In this document: piece after piece, positions 7,659 to 16,676 of the stretch
Layout of the letters: each line of letters starts with the position of its first letter
Position numbering within the stretch: the first letter of the stretch is position 1
Assembly: GCA_963921255.3 (NCBI GenBank)
Contig: CAWUEW020000003.1
Location: 1,240,001-1,304,000, forward strand
From: JANSYL01 sp963921255
Lineage (GTDB): Bacteria > Pseudomonadota > Alphaproteobacteria > Rhodobacterales > Rhodobacteraceae
Direction of reading: 5' to 3'
DNA: 64,000 nucleotides
The notes under the pieces: generated by a model
What the model was told of the DNA's origin: nothing
Seen by the model: the letters and a program-made list of their open reading frames with translations, nothing else
The model's database searches: none
Position numbers and translations under genes: made by a program

Positions 7659-8571
7659 TTGATCCTCCCGCGGCAAGAACAGGCTCCAGTTCGGCCAGGA
7701 TACGTTCCAGTTCGGCGGCATCCGACCGGCGGGCGGCCTGCAAGGCGGCCACTTGATCCGTCAACGCAACATCCCAATCGGTGATATCGGGTTGCGCCGC
7801 GGCCCGCAGCGCGTCGAGCGACTCCATCAACCCGTCATTGGCGGTGCGCAGCTGTGCCATCTCACCCCGCATGGACAGCAGGCGCGTGTCGGACGGGGCC
7901 GCGGAAGACCCCTGCGCTTCGTCCAGCGCGTCCTTGACCTCGTCCAGTTCCGCGCGCGCCATCTGGCGCTGCTGCCGCATCCGCTTGACTCGCATGCGCA
8001 GCAGGGGGACCTCTTCGCGCAAAGCCTCGAGCTCCTCGGTGACCGCCTCATCCTCGGCGCTTGGCGCGGGGGCGGGTTCGGGTTCGGGCGACGGTGCGGC
8101 GTCACGCTCTGCCAGTTCCAGCCGCAGCGTTTCAACATCCGCCTCGCGGGCATTCAGGGCGCGGTTGAACTCATCCCGGTCGGCCTCTCGGGCCGCTTCC
8201 AAGGCCTGCACCTGGCGGCTCAATTCATCGCGTTCTTCGGCCAGGCGTGCGACTTCTGCGGCGGCCAGCCCGCCGTCCGAGGCATCGGATGTGTCCGGGG
8301 CGGCCTCCTGCTGTGCCTCTGCCAGTGACGCTTGGGTTTCGCTCAGCTGCGCTTCCAGGTGATCGACCCGGGCCCGCAACTCATCCCGCTCGGCCTCGGC
8401 GGACTGCGCCCGCAACGTGGCGTCCTCCAGCGCGGCACTGGTCACCCCGGGATCGTCGAAGGCTTCAAGACGGGGCGCGGTTTCGCGGATGCCCGCACCG
8501 ATCCGGTCCAGAGCGGCCGCGAGGCGCGCCTCCAACATCGTCAATTTCTCGAATTCGGCACTTTCGCCCAT
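7651..8571 (-). CDS. Coiled-coil protein coupled to zapA
   Basis: 306 residues, nearly all predicted coiled coil: long runs rich in Glu, Ala, Arg and Leu, broken by a Pro/Glu linker near residues 160-175 (PSPEPEPAPAPSAED). It has no signal peptide, membrane helix or enzyme motif. The 8-base overlap with zapA and shared strand suggest a ZapB-like or other divisome partner, which is inference from context. I do not recognise a named family. Confidence 0.75.
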   Translation of the reverse strand: MGESAEFEKLTMLEARLAAALDRIGAGIRETAPRLEAFDDPGVTSAALEDATLRAQSAEAERDELRARVDHLEAQLSETQASLAEAQQEAAPDTSDASDGGLAAAEVARLAEERDELSRQVQALEAAREADRDEFNRALNAREADVETLRLELAERDAAPSPEPEPAPAPSAEDEAVTEELEALREEVPLLRMRVKRMRQQRQMARAELDEVKDALDEAQGSSAAPSDTRLLSMRGEMAQLRTANDGLMESLDALRAAAQPDITDWDVALTDQVAALQAARRSDAAELERILAELEPVLAAGGSNA

Positions 8572-8768
8572 GGTCTGCCGTGGCCCCCAATTTGCCTACT
8601 TCAGCACGGGCGGTGATCTGCCTGGTCGCACCCGGTGCCGATATGGTGCCCAATTCTGTCGTGGGCGGTTCATTTCAAGCAACCGCAAACCGCGTCAATT
8701 TGCAAGGATTTCTGCGGAAAAGGCCCCAATTCGGCGGCGAATCCGTTGATTGGGCGGCTTGCTTGCGC

Positions 8769-8796
8769 TTGCACTCAATCATGCCTCTGCTATCAC
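8769..8796 (+). promoter_or_regulatory. Candidate sigma-70 promoter for transketolase
   Basis: TTGCAC and TATCAC hexamers separated by 16 bases end 51 bases before the tkt start codon. They lie in the 276-base divergent gap (8572-8847) between the coiled-coil/zapA pair and tkt, which otherwise shows no gene. Match to consensus is moderate; position is the main support. Confidence 0.35.
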
Positions 8797-8847
8797 GCCG
8801 GGACCCTCGGCAACCGACCGATTTGTTGACATAGGACACCCGAAGCT

Positions 8848-10863
8848 ATGGACCTTTCCGCCCTCGCTGCTGCCAACCCCGAGCATTGGCGCCGCGCCGC
8901 CTGCATTCGCACCCTGACCCTTGATGCCGTGGCCGCCGCCAATTCGGGTCATTCGGGCATGCCGATGGGCATGGCGGATGTGGCCACCGTGCTGTTCGAA
9001 AAGCATCTCAGCTTTGATGCCAGCGCGCCGGACTGGCCCAACCGCGACCGCTTCATCCTGTCGGCGGGCCATGGGTCGATGCTGCTCTACAGCCTCCTTT
9101 ACCTCACCGGTTACGAAGACATGACGCTGGAGCAGGTGAAAAACTTCCGCCAGCTTGGCGCGATCACCGCGGGCCACCCGGAATATGGCCACGCCAAGGG
9201 CATCGATACCACCACCGGCCCGTTGGGCCAGGGCATCGCCAACGCGGTCGGCTTCGCCATGGCGGAAGAGTTCCTGCGCGCCAAGTGGGGCAAGAAGATC
9301 ATCGATCACCACACCTATTGCATCGCCGGCGACGGCTGCCTGATGGAAGGCGTCAGCCAGGAGGCGATCGGTCTGGCCGGCCGTCACGAGCTGTCGAAAC
9401 TGATCGTGCTTTGGGACAACAACAACATCACCATCGACGGCGAAGTCACCCTGTCTGACCGGACCGACCAGATGGCGCGCTTCGCAGCGTCCGGTTGGGA
9501 CGTGTTCGAGTGTGACGGCCACGATCCGGCCGATATCGACCGCACGATCACTGCCGCCAAGGCCAGCCCGCGCCCCGCCATGGTGGCCTGCAAAACCCAT
9601 ATTGCCATCGGCTCCTCCGCGCAGGACACCGCCAAGGGCCACGGTGCGCTGACCGATGCGCAGCTGATCGCCGACACCAAATCGGCCTATGGCTGGTCGA
9701 ACGCCGCCTTCGATATCCCCTCCGACCTGAAATCCTGGTGGGAAGGCGTCGGCGCCCGGGGCCGCGACGCGCGCGAGGCCTGGGAAACCACCCTCGGCCT
9801 GATGTCGAACGGCAAAAAGGCCGAGTTCGCCCGCGCCTTCGGGGTGGACGTGCCCAAGAAGCTGTCATCGACGATCAAGGCGCTGAAGAAACAGATCAGC
9901 GAAAGCGCCCCCAAGGTCGCCACGCGCAAAGCCTCGGAAATGGCGCTTGAGGTCATCAACCCGATCCTGCCCGAACACATCGGCGGGTCGGCCGACCTGA
10001 CGGGCTCGAACAACACCAAGACGGCCGATCTGGGCATTTTCAGCCCCGAGGATCGCAAGGGCCGGCACATCCATTACGGTATTCGCGAACACGGCATGGC
10101 CGCCGCCATGAACGGCATGGCGCTCCATGGCGGCGTGCGCCCCTACGGCGGCACGTTCATGTGCTTCACCGACTACGCGCGCGGGGCCATGCGCCTGTCG
10201 TCCCTGATGGGGGTGCCGGTGACCTATGTGATGACCCATGATTCGATCGGTCTGGGCGAAGATGGCCCGACCCACCAGCCGGTCGAACATCTGGCCATGC
10301 TGCGGGCCACGCCGAACCTGAACGTGTTCCGCCCCGCGGACGCTGTGGAAACCGCCGAGGCCTGGGAAATCGCCCTGAGCGAAAAGACCACCCCCAGTGT
10401 TCTGGCGCTCAGCCGTCAGGGGCTGCCGACCGTGCGGACCGAGCACAAGACCAAGAACCTCACCGCGCAAGGCGGCTATGTTCTGGCTGATGCCGAGGGC
10501 AAGCGGCAGGCAATCCTGTTGGCGACCGGCTCGGAAGTGTCGATCGCGATGGCGGCCCGCGACCTGTTGCAGGCCGAAGGGATCGGCACGCGCGTCGTGT
10601 CCATGCCCTGCTTTGAACGCTTCGCCGCACAGGACCCCGCCTATCGCAAGCGCGTCCTGCCGGGCGGCGCAGTGCGCGTCGCCATCGAGGCGGCGGTCAG
10701 CCTTGGGTGGGACAAATGGCTGTTGGGCGAACGCGGACGCGAAGCCAAGGCCGGCTTCGTCGGCATGGACAGCTTCGGTGGCTCGGCCCCGGCGGGCGAG
10801 CTGTTCCAGCACTTCGGCATCACGGCCGAAGCGGTCGCCGCCAAGGTCAAAGAGCTTTTGTAA
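8848..10863 (+). CDS. tkt: Transketolase
   Basis: 671 residues, full length. It moves two-carbon ketol units between sugar phosphates in the pentose phosphate (and, where present, Calvin) pathway with thiamine diphosphate. Seen: the N-terminal GHSGMPMGMADVA, the ThDP/Mg site GDGCLMEG followed by LWDNNNITIDG, and the C-terminal half with GIREHGMAAAMNGMA and EDGPTHQPVEHLA. No Calvin-cycle genes are adjacent, so a housekeeping role is most likely. Confidence 0.97.
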   Translation: MDLSALAAANPEHWRRAACIRTLTLDAVAAANSGHSGMPMGMADVATVLFEKHLSFDASAPDWPNRDRFILSAGHGSMLLYSLLYLTGYEDMTLEQVKNFRQLGAITAGHPEYGHAKGIDTTTGPLGQGIANAVGFAMAEEFLRAKWGKKIIDHHTYCIAGDGCLMEGVSQEAIGLAGRHELSKLIVLWDNNNITIDGEVTLSDRTDQMARFAASGWDVFECDGHDPADIDRTITAAKASPRPAMVACKTHIAIGSSAQDTAKGHGALTDAQLIADTKSAYGWSNAAFDIPSDLKSWWEGVGARGRDAREAWETTLGLMSNGKKAEFARAFGVDVPKKLSSTIKALKKQISESAPKVATRKASEMALEVINPILPEHIGGSADLTGSNNTKTADLGIFSPEDRKGRHIHYGIREHGMAAAMNGMALHGGVRPYGGTFMCFTDYARGAMRLSSLMGVPVTYVMTHDSIGLGEDGPTHQPVEHLAMLRATPNLNVFRPADAVETAEAWEIALSEKTTPSVLALSRQGLPTVRTEHKTKNLTAQGGYVLADAEGKRQAILLATGSEVSIAMAARDLLQAEGIGTRVVSMPCFERFAAQDPAYRKRVLPGGAVRVAIEAAVSLGWDKWLLGERGREAKAGFVGMDSFGGSAPAGELFQHFGITAEAVAAKVKELL

Positions 10864-10872
10864 ACCCGTTCC

Positions 10873-10894
10873 GCGCGCCACAATCGTGGCGCGC
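10873..10894. terminator. Hairpin between convergent tkt and purF
   Basis: A perfect 9-bp stem (GCGCGCCAC with GTGGCGCGC) with loop AATC sits in the 66-base gap between the two converging genes. No T-run follows on either strand, so it may act as a bidirectional or Rho-assisted terminator. Confidence 0.45.
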
Positions 10895-10929
10895 ACACAC
10901 GCTGAATTGGATTGGCTTGACCGCCGCCG

Positions 10930-12441
10930 CTACTCGGCGGCGTCTTGCAGCACGAAGCCCTTGCGCATCATGTCGGTCGGGGCGACCGGATAGGCGCCCG
11001 AAAAACACGCGTCGCAATAGGCCGGTTTCATCGGGTCGCGGCCCTTGGCCTCGCCCACAGCGCGATACAACCCATCCAGTGAGATAAAGCGCAAACTGTC
11101 GACCTGAAGATGCGCGCGCATCTCTTCTTCGGTCATGGTCGCGGCCAGCAGCTTTTCACGCTGCGGCGTGTCGACGCCGTAAAAGCACGGCCAGGCCGTC
11201 GGAGGCGAGGCGATGCGGAAATGCACCTCGGCCGCGCCGGCGTCCAGGATCATTTCCTTGATCTTGCGACTGGTGGTGCCTCGCACCACGCTGTCGTCCA
11301 CAAGGATGACCCGCTTGCCCTCGATCAGCGCGCGGTTGACGTTCAGCTTCAGACGCACGCCCATGTTGCGGATTTGCTCGGTCGGCTCGATGAAGGTGCG
11401 GCCCATATACTGGTTGCGGATGATCCCCATGGCATAGGGAATGCCGCTTTCCTGGCTAAAGCCGATGGCCGCAGGCGTGCCGCTGTCGGGCACCGGACAG
11501 ACCAGATCGGCCTCCACGGGCGCTTCCCGGGCCAATTCCACGCCGATCTGGCGGCGCGTCTCATAGACCGACTGGCCACCGATGATGCTGTCGGGGCGGC
11601 TGAAATAGACATGTTCGAAGATGCAGAACCTCGGGCGGCGCGGCTCGAACGGTTTGTAGCTTTCGATGCCCGCCTCGGTGATGACGACCATCTCGCCCGG
11701 TTCAACCTCGCGGACGAACTCGGCCCCGATGATGTCCAGCGCGCAGGTCTCGGAACTCAGCGCCCAACCGTCGCCGACCTTGCCCAGAACAAGGGGCCGC
11801 ACGCCCAAGGGATCGCGCACACCAATCAGCTTGGTCCGGGTCATCGCCACGACCGAAAACGCCCCTTCAACGCGGCGCAGCGCGTCCTTCATGCGTTCGG
11901 GGATGTTCTTTTGGTACGAGCGCGCCATCAGGTGAATGATGCATTCACTGTCGGACGAGCTTTGGAAGATCGACCCGCGTTCGATCAACTCGCGCCGCAA
12001 TTCATCAGCATTCACGATGTTGCCGTTGTGGGCAATCGCCGCGCCACCCATCGAAAACTCGCCGAAAAACGGCTGGACGTCACGGATCGCGGTGTTGCCC
12101 TTGGACCCGGCCGTGGAATAGCGGACATGGCCGATGGCCACGGCACCGGGCAGGGTTTGCATGACTTCCTGGCTGGTGAAATTGTCACGCACATAGCCAA
12201 AGCGGCGGGCCGAATTGAAGCCGTGCTCGGGGTGGTGGGTGACGATGCCGCCCGCTTCTTGTCCGCGATGTTGCAACGCGTGCAGGCCGAGAGCGACGAA
12301 GTTCGCGGCGTCGCTGACGCCCACGACGCCAAACACCCCGCATTCTTCCCGCAGCTTGTCGTCGCCGACTGGCTCAAACGGATGGGACGGCCACGTGCTG
12401 GCGTCGTCCATATCAATGTCATCAGAATTGGTGGCGCGCAT
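10930..12441 (-). CDS. purF: Amidophosphoribosyltransferase
   Basis: 503 residues; first committed step of purine synthesis (PRPP plus glutamine to phosphoribosylamine). The N-terminal nucleophile Cys lies in EECGVFGVVG after a propeptide of about 33 residues. The PRPP-binding motif VILVDDSVVRGTTSRK is in the C-terminal phosphoribosyltransferase domain. I chose the ATG at 12441, which has an AGGA ribosome binding site; the frame stays open to 12501. It follows cvpA on the same strand, the classic cvpA-purF pairing. Confidence 0.96.
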   Translation of the reverse strand: MRATNSDDIDMDDASTWPSHPFEPVGDDKLREECGVFGVVGVSDAANFVALGLHALQHRGQEAGGIVTHHPEHGFNSARRFGYVRDNFTSQEVMQTLPGAVAIGHVRYSTAGSKGNTAIRDVQPFFGEFSMGGAAIAHNGNIVNADELRRELIERGSIFQSSSDSECIIHLMARSYQKNIPERMKDALRRVEGAFSVVAMTRTKLIGVRDPLGVRPLVLGKVGDGWALSSETCALDIIGAEFVREVEPGEMVVITEAGIESYKPFEPRRPRFCIFEHVYFSRPDSIIGGQSVYETRRQIGVELAREAPVEADLVCPVPDSGTPAAIGFSQESGIPYAMGIIRNQYMGRTFIEPTEQIRNMGVRLKLNVNRALIEGKRVILVDDSVVRGTTSRKIKEMILDAGAAEVHFRIASPPTAWPCFYGVDTPQREKLLAATMTEEEMRAHLQVDSLRFISLDGLYRAVGEAKGRDPMKPAYCDACFSGAYPVAPTDMMRKGFVLQDAAE

Positions 12442-12565
12442 CGTGATGTCCTGCCGCAGAATCCCCACCGCACACATAGGACGCCAAGGGCCCACTGTCA
12501 CGAAGGGATCACAATTCAGATCGTCTTTGTCGCGCCAAAGCCGCAGCTTTGCGCAGGCCGGGGCC

Positions 12566-13123
12566 TTACTGCGCGATGCACTGGCTGGTCAATGTCTCGT
12601 AGCGTTCGAGGATCCAGCCGGGCGCGTCCGTCGGGACTTGCGCTTCGATGCTGTCCTGAAGCTGCGCAAACACCTGCGCCGAGCGGCTGTCCGAGACGAT
12701 GGCGACCGGTTCCTGCGCGGCCACGCGGTCATAGGCAATCAGCGCCACCACAACCAACAGGACGCCGCGCGCGACACCGAACAGGAAGCCAAAGGCCGCA
12801 TCCACCCCGCCCACGGCCGAGCGTTGCACCGCCGACGCAAAGACCGGCGTGAACAGCGAGATGACCACCAAGGCGATGGCAAAGACCGCTGCAAAGGAGG
12901 CCATCAACCCCAACTCACAGCTTTCTCCGATGAAATCGCCCAGATACGGAATTTCCCGGACCAGCGGCGTGACGTCCGGCGCGAAGATGAACGCGACGAA
13001 AGCCGCCAGGATCCAGCCGCCGATGGCCAGCGTTTCGCGCACAAACCCACGCGCATAGGCCAGGATCGCCGAGATGACGATCACACCGGCCACGATGCCG
13101 TCGATGATGGTGAAGCCTTCCAT
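12566..13123 (-). CDS. cvpA: CvpA family inner-membrane protein
   Basis: 185 residues with four predicted transmembrane helices (starting near residues 5, 30, 65 and 100) and a soluble C-terminal tail. The helix pair with AYARGFVRETLAIGGWILAA and the motif SAVGGVDAAFGFLFGVARGV are typical of CvpA, known for colicin V export and envelope-stress phenotypes. It precedes purF on the same strand, with a 124-base gap. Confidence 0.9.
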   Translation of the reverse strand: MEGFTIIDGIVAGVIVISAILAYARGFVRETLAIGGWILAAFVAFIFAPDVTPLVREIPYLGDFIGESCELGLMASFAAVFAIALVVISLFTPVFASAVQRSAVGGVDAAFGFLFGVARGVLLVVVALIAYDRVAAQEPVAIVSDSRSAQVFAQLQDSIEAQVPTDAPGWILERYETLTSQCIAQ

Positions 13124-13170
13124 GCCCCGCCTGCCTTTGTTTTTCAGCGCAAGTCCCTTTGCGCCGCCCG

Positions 13171-14538
13171 TTACCCTGCGCCGAATACCTCACCCGCGAA
13201 ACGGGGTAAATCCGCCATAGACTGAATGTTCAATCCACTGGCGTCCGAGATTTTGCACCCCGCGGGCAGGATTGCGGCGGTGAAACCAAGTTTCTGCGCT
13301 TCTTTCAACCGATTTTCGGCCTGCGACACCGGTCGCAACGCGCCAGACAGGGACACTTCCCCGAAAACGACCGTGTCCCGGGGCAGTGCTGCGTCCTCGC
13401 GCGCCGACAAGAGCGCGGCCGCGATGGCCAGATCAGCCGCCGGTTCGCTGATGCGCATCCCGCCCGCGATGTTCAGATAGACATCCAACCCCTGAAACCC
13501 GATCCCCGCCCGTGCCTCCAGCACGGCCAGGATCATGCTCAACCGACCGCCATCCCAACCGACCACCGCGCGCCGCGGTTGGCTGAGCGAGGACGGCGCC
13601 ACCAGCGCCTGCACCTCGACCAGAACGGGCCGGGTGCCCTCAATCCCCGCAAACACCACCGATCCCGGGGCAGGGGCGTCGCGGTCGCTGAGGAACAGGG
13701 CCGAGGGGTTCGCCACCTCGGACAGGCCCGCCCCCGTCATCTCGAACACCCCGATCTCGTCGGCGGGGCCAAAGCGGTTCTTCACGCTGCGCAGGATGCG
13801 GAACTGATGCCCCCGTTCGCCTTCGAAATAGAGCACCGTGTCGACCATGTGTTCGACCACGCGCGGGCCCGCGATCTGCCCTTCCTTGGTGACATGCCCC
13901 ACCAGAACCACGGCCACGCCGCGCCGCTTGGCGAAGGTGGTCAACTCATGCGCCGCCGCACGCACCTGGCTGACCGACCCGGGCGCGCTTTCCACCGTGT
14001 CCAGCCACATGGTCTGGATCGAATCGATGATGGCCAGATCCGGCGCCTCGGCCTCCAGTGTTGTCAGGATATCGCGCAGGTTCGTCTCGGCGGCCAACAG
14101 AACCGCACTGTCGGCCAGGCCAAGCCGCTGTGCCCGCATCCGGACCTGCGCGGTGGCCTCCTCGCCCGACACATAGACAACCTTCAGCCCCGCCTTGGCA
14201 AAGCTGGCCGCGGCTTGCAGCAAAAGCGTCGATTTGCCGATCCCGGGATCGCCGCCCACCAACGTGGCCGAGGCCGGCACCAGCCCGCCGCCCAGAACGC
14301 GGTCCAACTCGGCAATGCCCGAGGTTTTGCGCGGCGGTGGCACCTCCTGGGTGCGCAGGTCGCTCAGGCCCAGTTTGCGGCCCTTCGCGGCCCCAAGCGC
14401 CTTTTTCCCCGGGCCCGAGGACAGCGGCGCCTCTTCCGCGATGGTGTTCCATGCGCCGCAGGATTCACAGCGGCCCGCCCATTTCTGGGTCACATTCCCG
14501 CAGGAAGAGCAGACAAATCGTGTGACGGGTTTGGCCAT
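13171..14538 (-). CDS. radA: DNA repair protein RadA
   Basis: 455 residues. Zinc finger Cys10, Cys13, Cys24, Cys27 (CSSCG..., CESCG), Walker A GGDPGIGKST at about 95-104, the RadA-specific KNRFG motif, and a C-terminal Lon-like domain (VYLNIAGGMRISEPAADLA). RadA is a RecA-like, DnaB-type helicase that promotes branch migration in recombination. Start at the ATG before the zinc finger (MAKPVTRFVC). Same strand as cvpA and purF, 47 bases upstream. Confidence 0.97.
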   Translation of the reverse strand: MAKPVTRFVCSSCGNVTQKWAGRCESCGAWNTIAEEAPLSSGPGKKALGAAKGRKLGLSDLRTQEVPPPRKTSGIAELDRVLGGGLVPASATLVGGDPGIGKSTLLLQAAASFAKAGLKVVYVSGEEATAQVRMRAQRLGLADSAVLLAAETNLRDILTTLEAEAPDLAIIDSIQTMWLDTVESAPGSVSQVRAAAHELTTFAKRRGVAVVLVGHVTKEGQIAGPRVVEHMVDTVLYFEGERGHQFRILRSVKNRFGPADEIGVFEMTGAGLSEVANPSALFLSDRDAPAPGSVVFAGIEGTRPVLVEVQALVAPSSLSQPRRAVVGWDGGRLSMILAVLEARAGIGFQGLDVYLNIAGGMRISEPAADLAIAAALLSAREDAALPRDTVVFGEVSLSGALRPVSQAENRLKEAQKLGFTAAILPAGCKISDASGLNIQSMADLPRFAGEVFGAG

Positions 14539-14583
14539 GATGCCGGTGTAGCCGAGCCGATGGAGGAGGGCCAGAGCCGCCGG

Positions 14584-14952
14584 TCACACCACCCCGAATT
14601 GCCACAGCGCCGTCAGGGCGATGACCAGCGTCAGCGCCACCCGCGGCCAGATCGTGCGCCAGTGGGTTTGCCCCATATCCGCCATCCCCCGATGCAACCC
14701 ATAGGCCAGCCCGGCCGACAGGATCGCCCACCCGGCCGGGGCCGCGGCAGACCGGCCCACCACCCCGCCAAGCGCAAGGATGGCGCCCCCGATCACCACA
14801 GGCGGCAGCGCGCGCCGCACAAGGTTCAGCAGCAGCCCCCGGCGCCGCGCGGGGCGCTCGGCCATCACGCGCCGCCCGAAACTGGCCGCCGTCAGCAGGC
14901 TGTAGGCCAAACCGAACGCCGTCACGATAGACAGCAGGGAAATCAGCGTCAT
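14584..14952 (-). CDS. Small membrane protein following a PqiA-like gene
   Basis: 122 residues with about four hydrophobic segments (TLISLLSIVTAFGLAYSL at the start; then near 40-60, 65-85 and 100-120) and a basic loop (RRVMAERPARRRG). Not recognised. The start at 14952 gives an ATGA overlap with the upstream PqiA-like gene; the longer frame to 15273 is a shadow of that gene. Confidence 0.6.
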   Translation of the reverse strand: MTLISLLSIVTAFGLAYSLLTAASFGRRVMAERPARRRGLLLNLVRRALPPVVIGGAILALGGVVGRSAAAPAGWAILSAGLAYGLHRGMADMGQTHWRTIWPRVALTLVIALTALWQFGVV

Positions 14953-15440
14953 GGGTCCTCCTGCACGCGGGTCTTCGCGATATGCGCCGTGGCAAGCCCA
15001 ATCGCAAAGGACGCAAGGACGCATCCCGTGAACAGCCACAGCCCCCAGGCCGTTTCTACGCGTCCCACGGCCAGACCCTTGGCAATCGTGATATAGACGG
15101 CAATCAGGAACACATCGGCCATCGCCAGCTTGCCCAGGATTTGCAGCGCCGCCAGCAGACGCGCCGATGCCCCACGCAGATGCGCCACCGCCAAAAGCGC
15201 GGTCTTGGCCATCGGGGCCACCAGCGCAAACAGCGCGACCAGCGCGGCCAGCACCACCTCGCCCCCGTCCCATAGGGCCCCAAGCCCCGACAGGACCGAG
15301 ATTTCGTCCAACCCGAACAGCGGCAACAGCCCCGCGCGCATCAGAGGGGCGATCCAGGACAGAGGAAACAGCACCAACAGCGCCAGATTGGCGAGGAAAA
15401 GCGCGCGCGGCACGCGCGGTTCAGGCAAATTGCCGGACAT
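14949..15440 (-). CDS. PqiA-like membrane protein
   Basis: 163 residues with four predicted helices. The pattern of a first helix, GLDEISVLSGLGALWDGGE, a helix pair, and KLAMADVFLIAVYITIAKG resembles one half of paraquat-inducible protein A, whose family is linked to lipid transport between envelope membranes. The zinc-ribbon cysteines of full-length PqiA are absent. It overlaps the genes on both sides (20 and 4 bases), so the three form one operon downstream of mlaEF, which also transports lipids. Confidence 0.75.
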   Translation of the reverse strand: MSGNLPEPRVPRALFLANLALLVLFPLSWIAPLMRAGLLPLFGLDEISVLSGLGALWDGGEVVLAALVALFALVAPMAKTALLAVAHLRGASARLLAALQILGKLAMADVFLIAVYITIAKGLAVGRVETAWGLWLFTGCVLASFAIGLATAHIAKTRVQEDP

Positions 15441-15804
15441 AGATCACCGCCGCGCCAATCACCGCCGTCAGGCCAAAGCGCACCATCTCACCCGACAGAT
15501 GCGCCTCGCCGCGGATATCATTCAGCGACATGTGCAAACCAAAGGCCAGGCCCGCCGGAAACAGCACCGCGATCAACACCACAACCGACGGCAACCCGAT
15601 GAACGACCCAAGCAGAACGACCACCACCAGCATGATCATCGCAGGCACGAGATTGCCAAGCAGATCGGCCGCGTGCGGGATGTGCTGGCGCCGGTCCGTC
15701 CGGCGCACGAAGTTCACCCAGGCCAGAAAGGTCAGACCGGCATAAACCCACAACAGGGTCGCAATGGCCTCGATCACCGCGATGGGGGACAGAAGCTCAG
15801 ACAT
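15421..15804 (-). CDS. Membrane protein, hypothetical
   Basis: 127 residues, four predicted transmembrane helices (about 8-30, 48-66, 70-88, 105-123) with a charged loop (RRTDRRQHIPHAADL). Not assigned to a named family. Start at 15804 (MSELLSPIAVIEA), the first Met before the first helix. Its last 20 bases overlap the start of the PqiA-like gene. Confidence 0.6.
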   Translation of the reverse strand: MSELLSPIAVIEAIATLLWVYAGLTFLAWVNFVRRTDRRQHIPHAADLLGNLVPAMIMLVVVVLLGSFIGLPSVVVLIAVLFPAGLAFGLHMSLNDIRGEAHLSGEMVRFGLTAVIGAAVIYVRQFA

Positions 15805-15929
15805 GCCATCCTCGCGTCCGGCGATTGTGCCGTGTGTCGGGGCTTCGTTTGGGGTCGGCCATGCTTTTGCCTGCAACCGCTGCGTCTTGGCGCCTATATG
15901 GGGGCTTGGCTCCCGCGCGTCTATCGCCT

Positions 15930-16676
15930 CTAGCGCACAGCCTCGATCGGGCCATCGGCCGACCCGGTCACGAACTGACGCAGATACGGATCGTCGGCGG
16001 TGTCGATCTCGGCGACCGGTCCGTGCCAGCGGATCTTGCCCGCATGCAGCATTGCAACCTGATCCGCGATGGCGCGCACGCTGGACATGTCGTGGGTGAT
16101 CGTCATGGCGGTCACGCCCATTTCGGTCACGATCTCGCGGATCAGATCGTTGATGACACCCGCCATGATCGGATCAAGCCCGGTGGTGGGTTCGTCGAAA
16201 AAGATAATCTCGGGCGCGGCGGCAATGGCACGGGCCAGGCCCACCCGTTTCTGCATGCCGCCCGACAGTTCCGAGGGGAACAGGTCGGCGACATCGGGGG
16301 TCAGGCCCACGCGGCGCAGCTTTTCAATCGCGATCTCTCGGGCTTCGGCCTTGGGACGCTTCTGGGCGCCACGCAGCAGGCGAAAGGCCACGTTTTGCCA
16401 AACGGACATGGAATCAAACAGCGCGGCCCCTTGGAACAGCATGCCGAACCGGGCCAGAAACGCATCGCGATCGCCCTGTTCCACGTCCTGTCCATCGACA
16501 CGGATGTGGCCGCGATCGGGGTGCACCAGCCCGAGGATGCATTTGAGCAGAACCGATTTGCCCATGCCGGATCCGCCGATGATCACAAGGCTTTCGCCCT
16601 TGCTTACGGAAAGGTTAACGCCGCGCAGAACGTCCTTTGATCCGAAGGACTTATGAACTTGCTCAAGCGTGATCAT
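15930..16676 (-). CDS. mlaF: ABC transporter ATP-binding protein, MlaF type
   Basis: 248-residue ATPase with Walker A GGSGMGKS, signature LSGGMQKRVGLARA and Walker B IIFFDEPTTGLDP. The GLVHPD and GMLFQGAALFDSMSVWQNV segments match the MlaF/Ttg2A subfamily, which drives phospholipid (or solvent) transport across the envelope. Start at 16676 (MITLEQVHKSF) gives an ATGA overlap with mlaE. Neither the MCE protein MlaD nor MlaB is adjacent. Confidence 0.92.
   Translation of the reverse strand: MITLEQVHKSFGSKDVLRGVNLSVSKGESLVIIGGSGMGKSVLLKCILGLVHPDRGHIRVDGQDVEQGDRDAFLARFGMLFQGAALFDSMSVWQNVAFRLLRGAQKRPKAEAREIAIEKLRRVGLTPDVADLFPSELSGGMQKRVGLARAIAAAPEIIFFDEPTTGLDPIMAGVINDLIREIVTEMGVTAMTITHDMSSVRAIADQVAMLHAGKIRWHGPVAEIDTADDPYLRQFVTGSADGPIEAVR

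Noticed and set aside
11110..12852. Plus-strand open frame of 580 residues opposite purF and cvpA
   Set aside because: Antisense to well-supported genes and without domain character.
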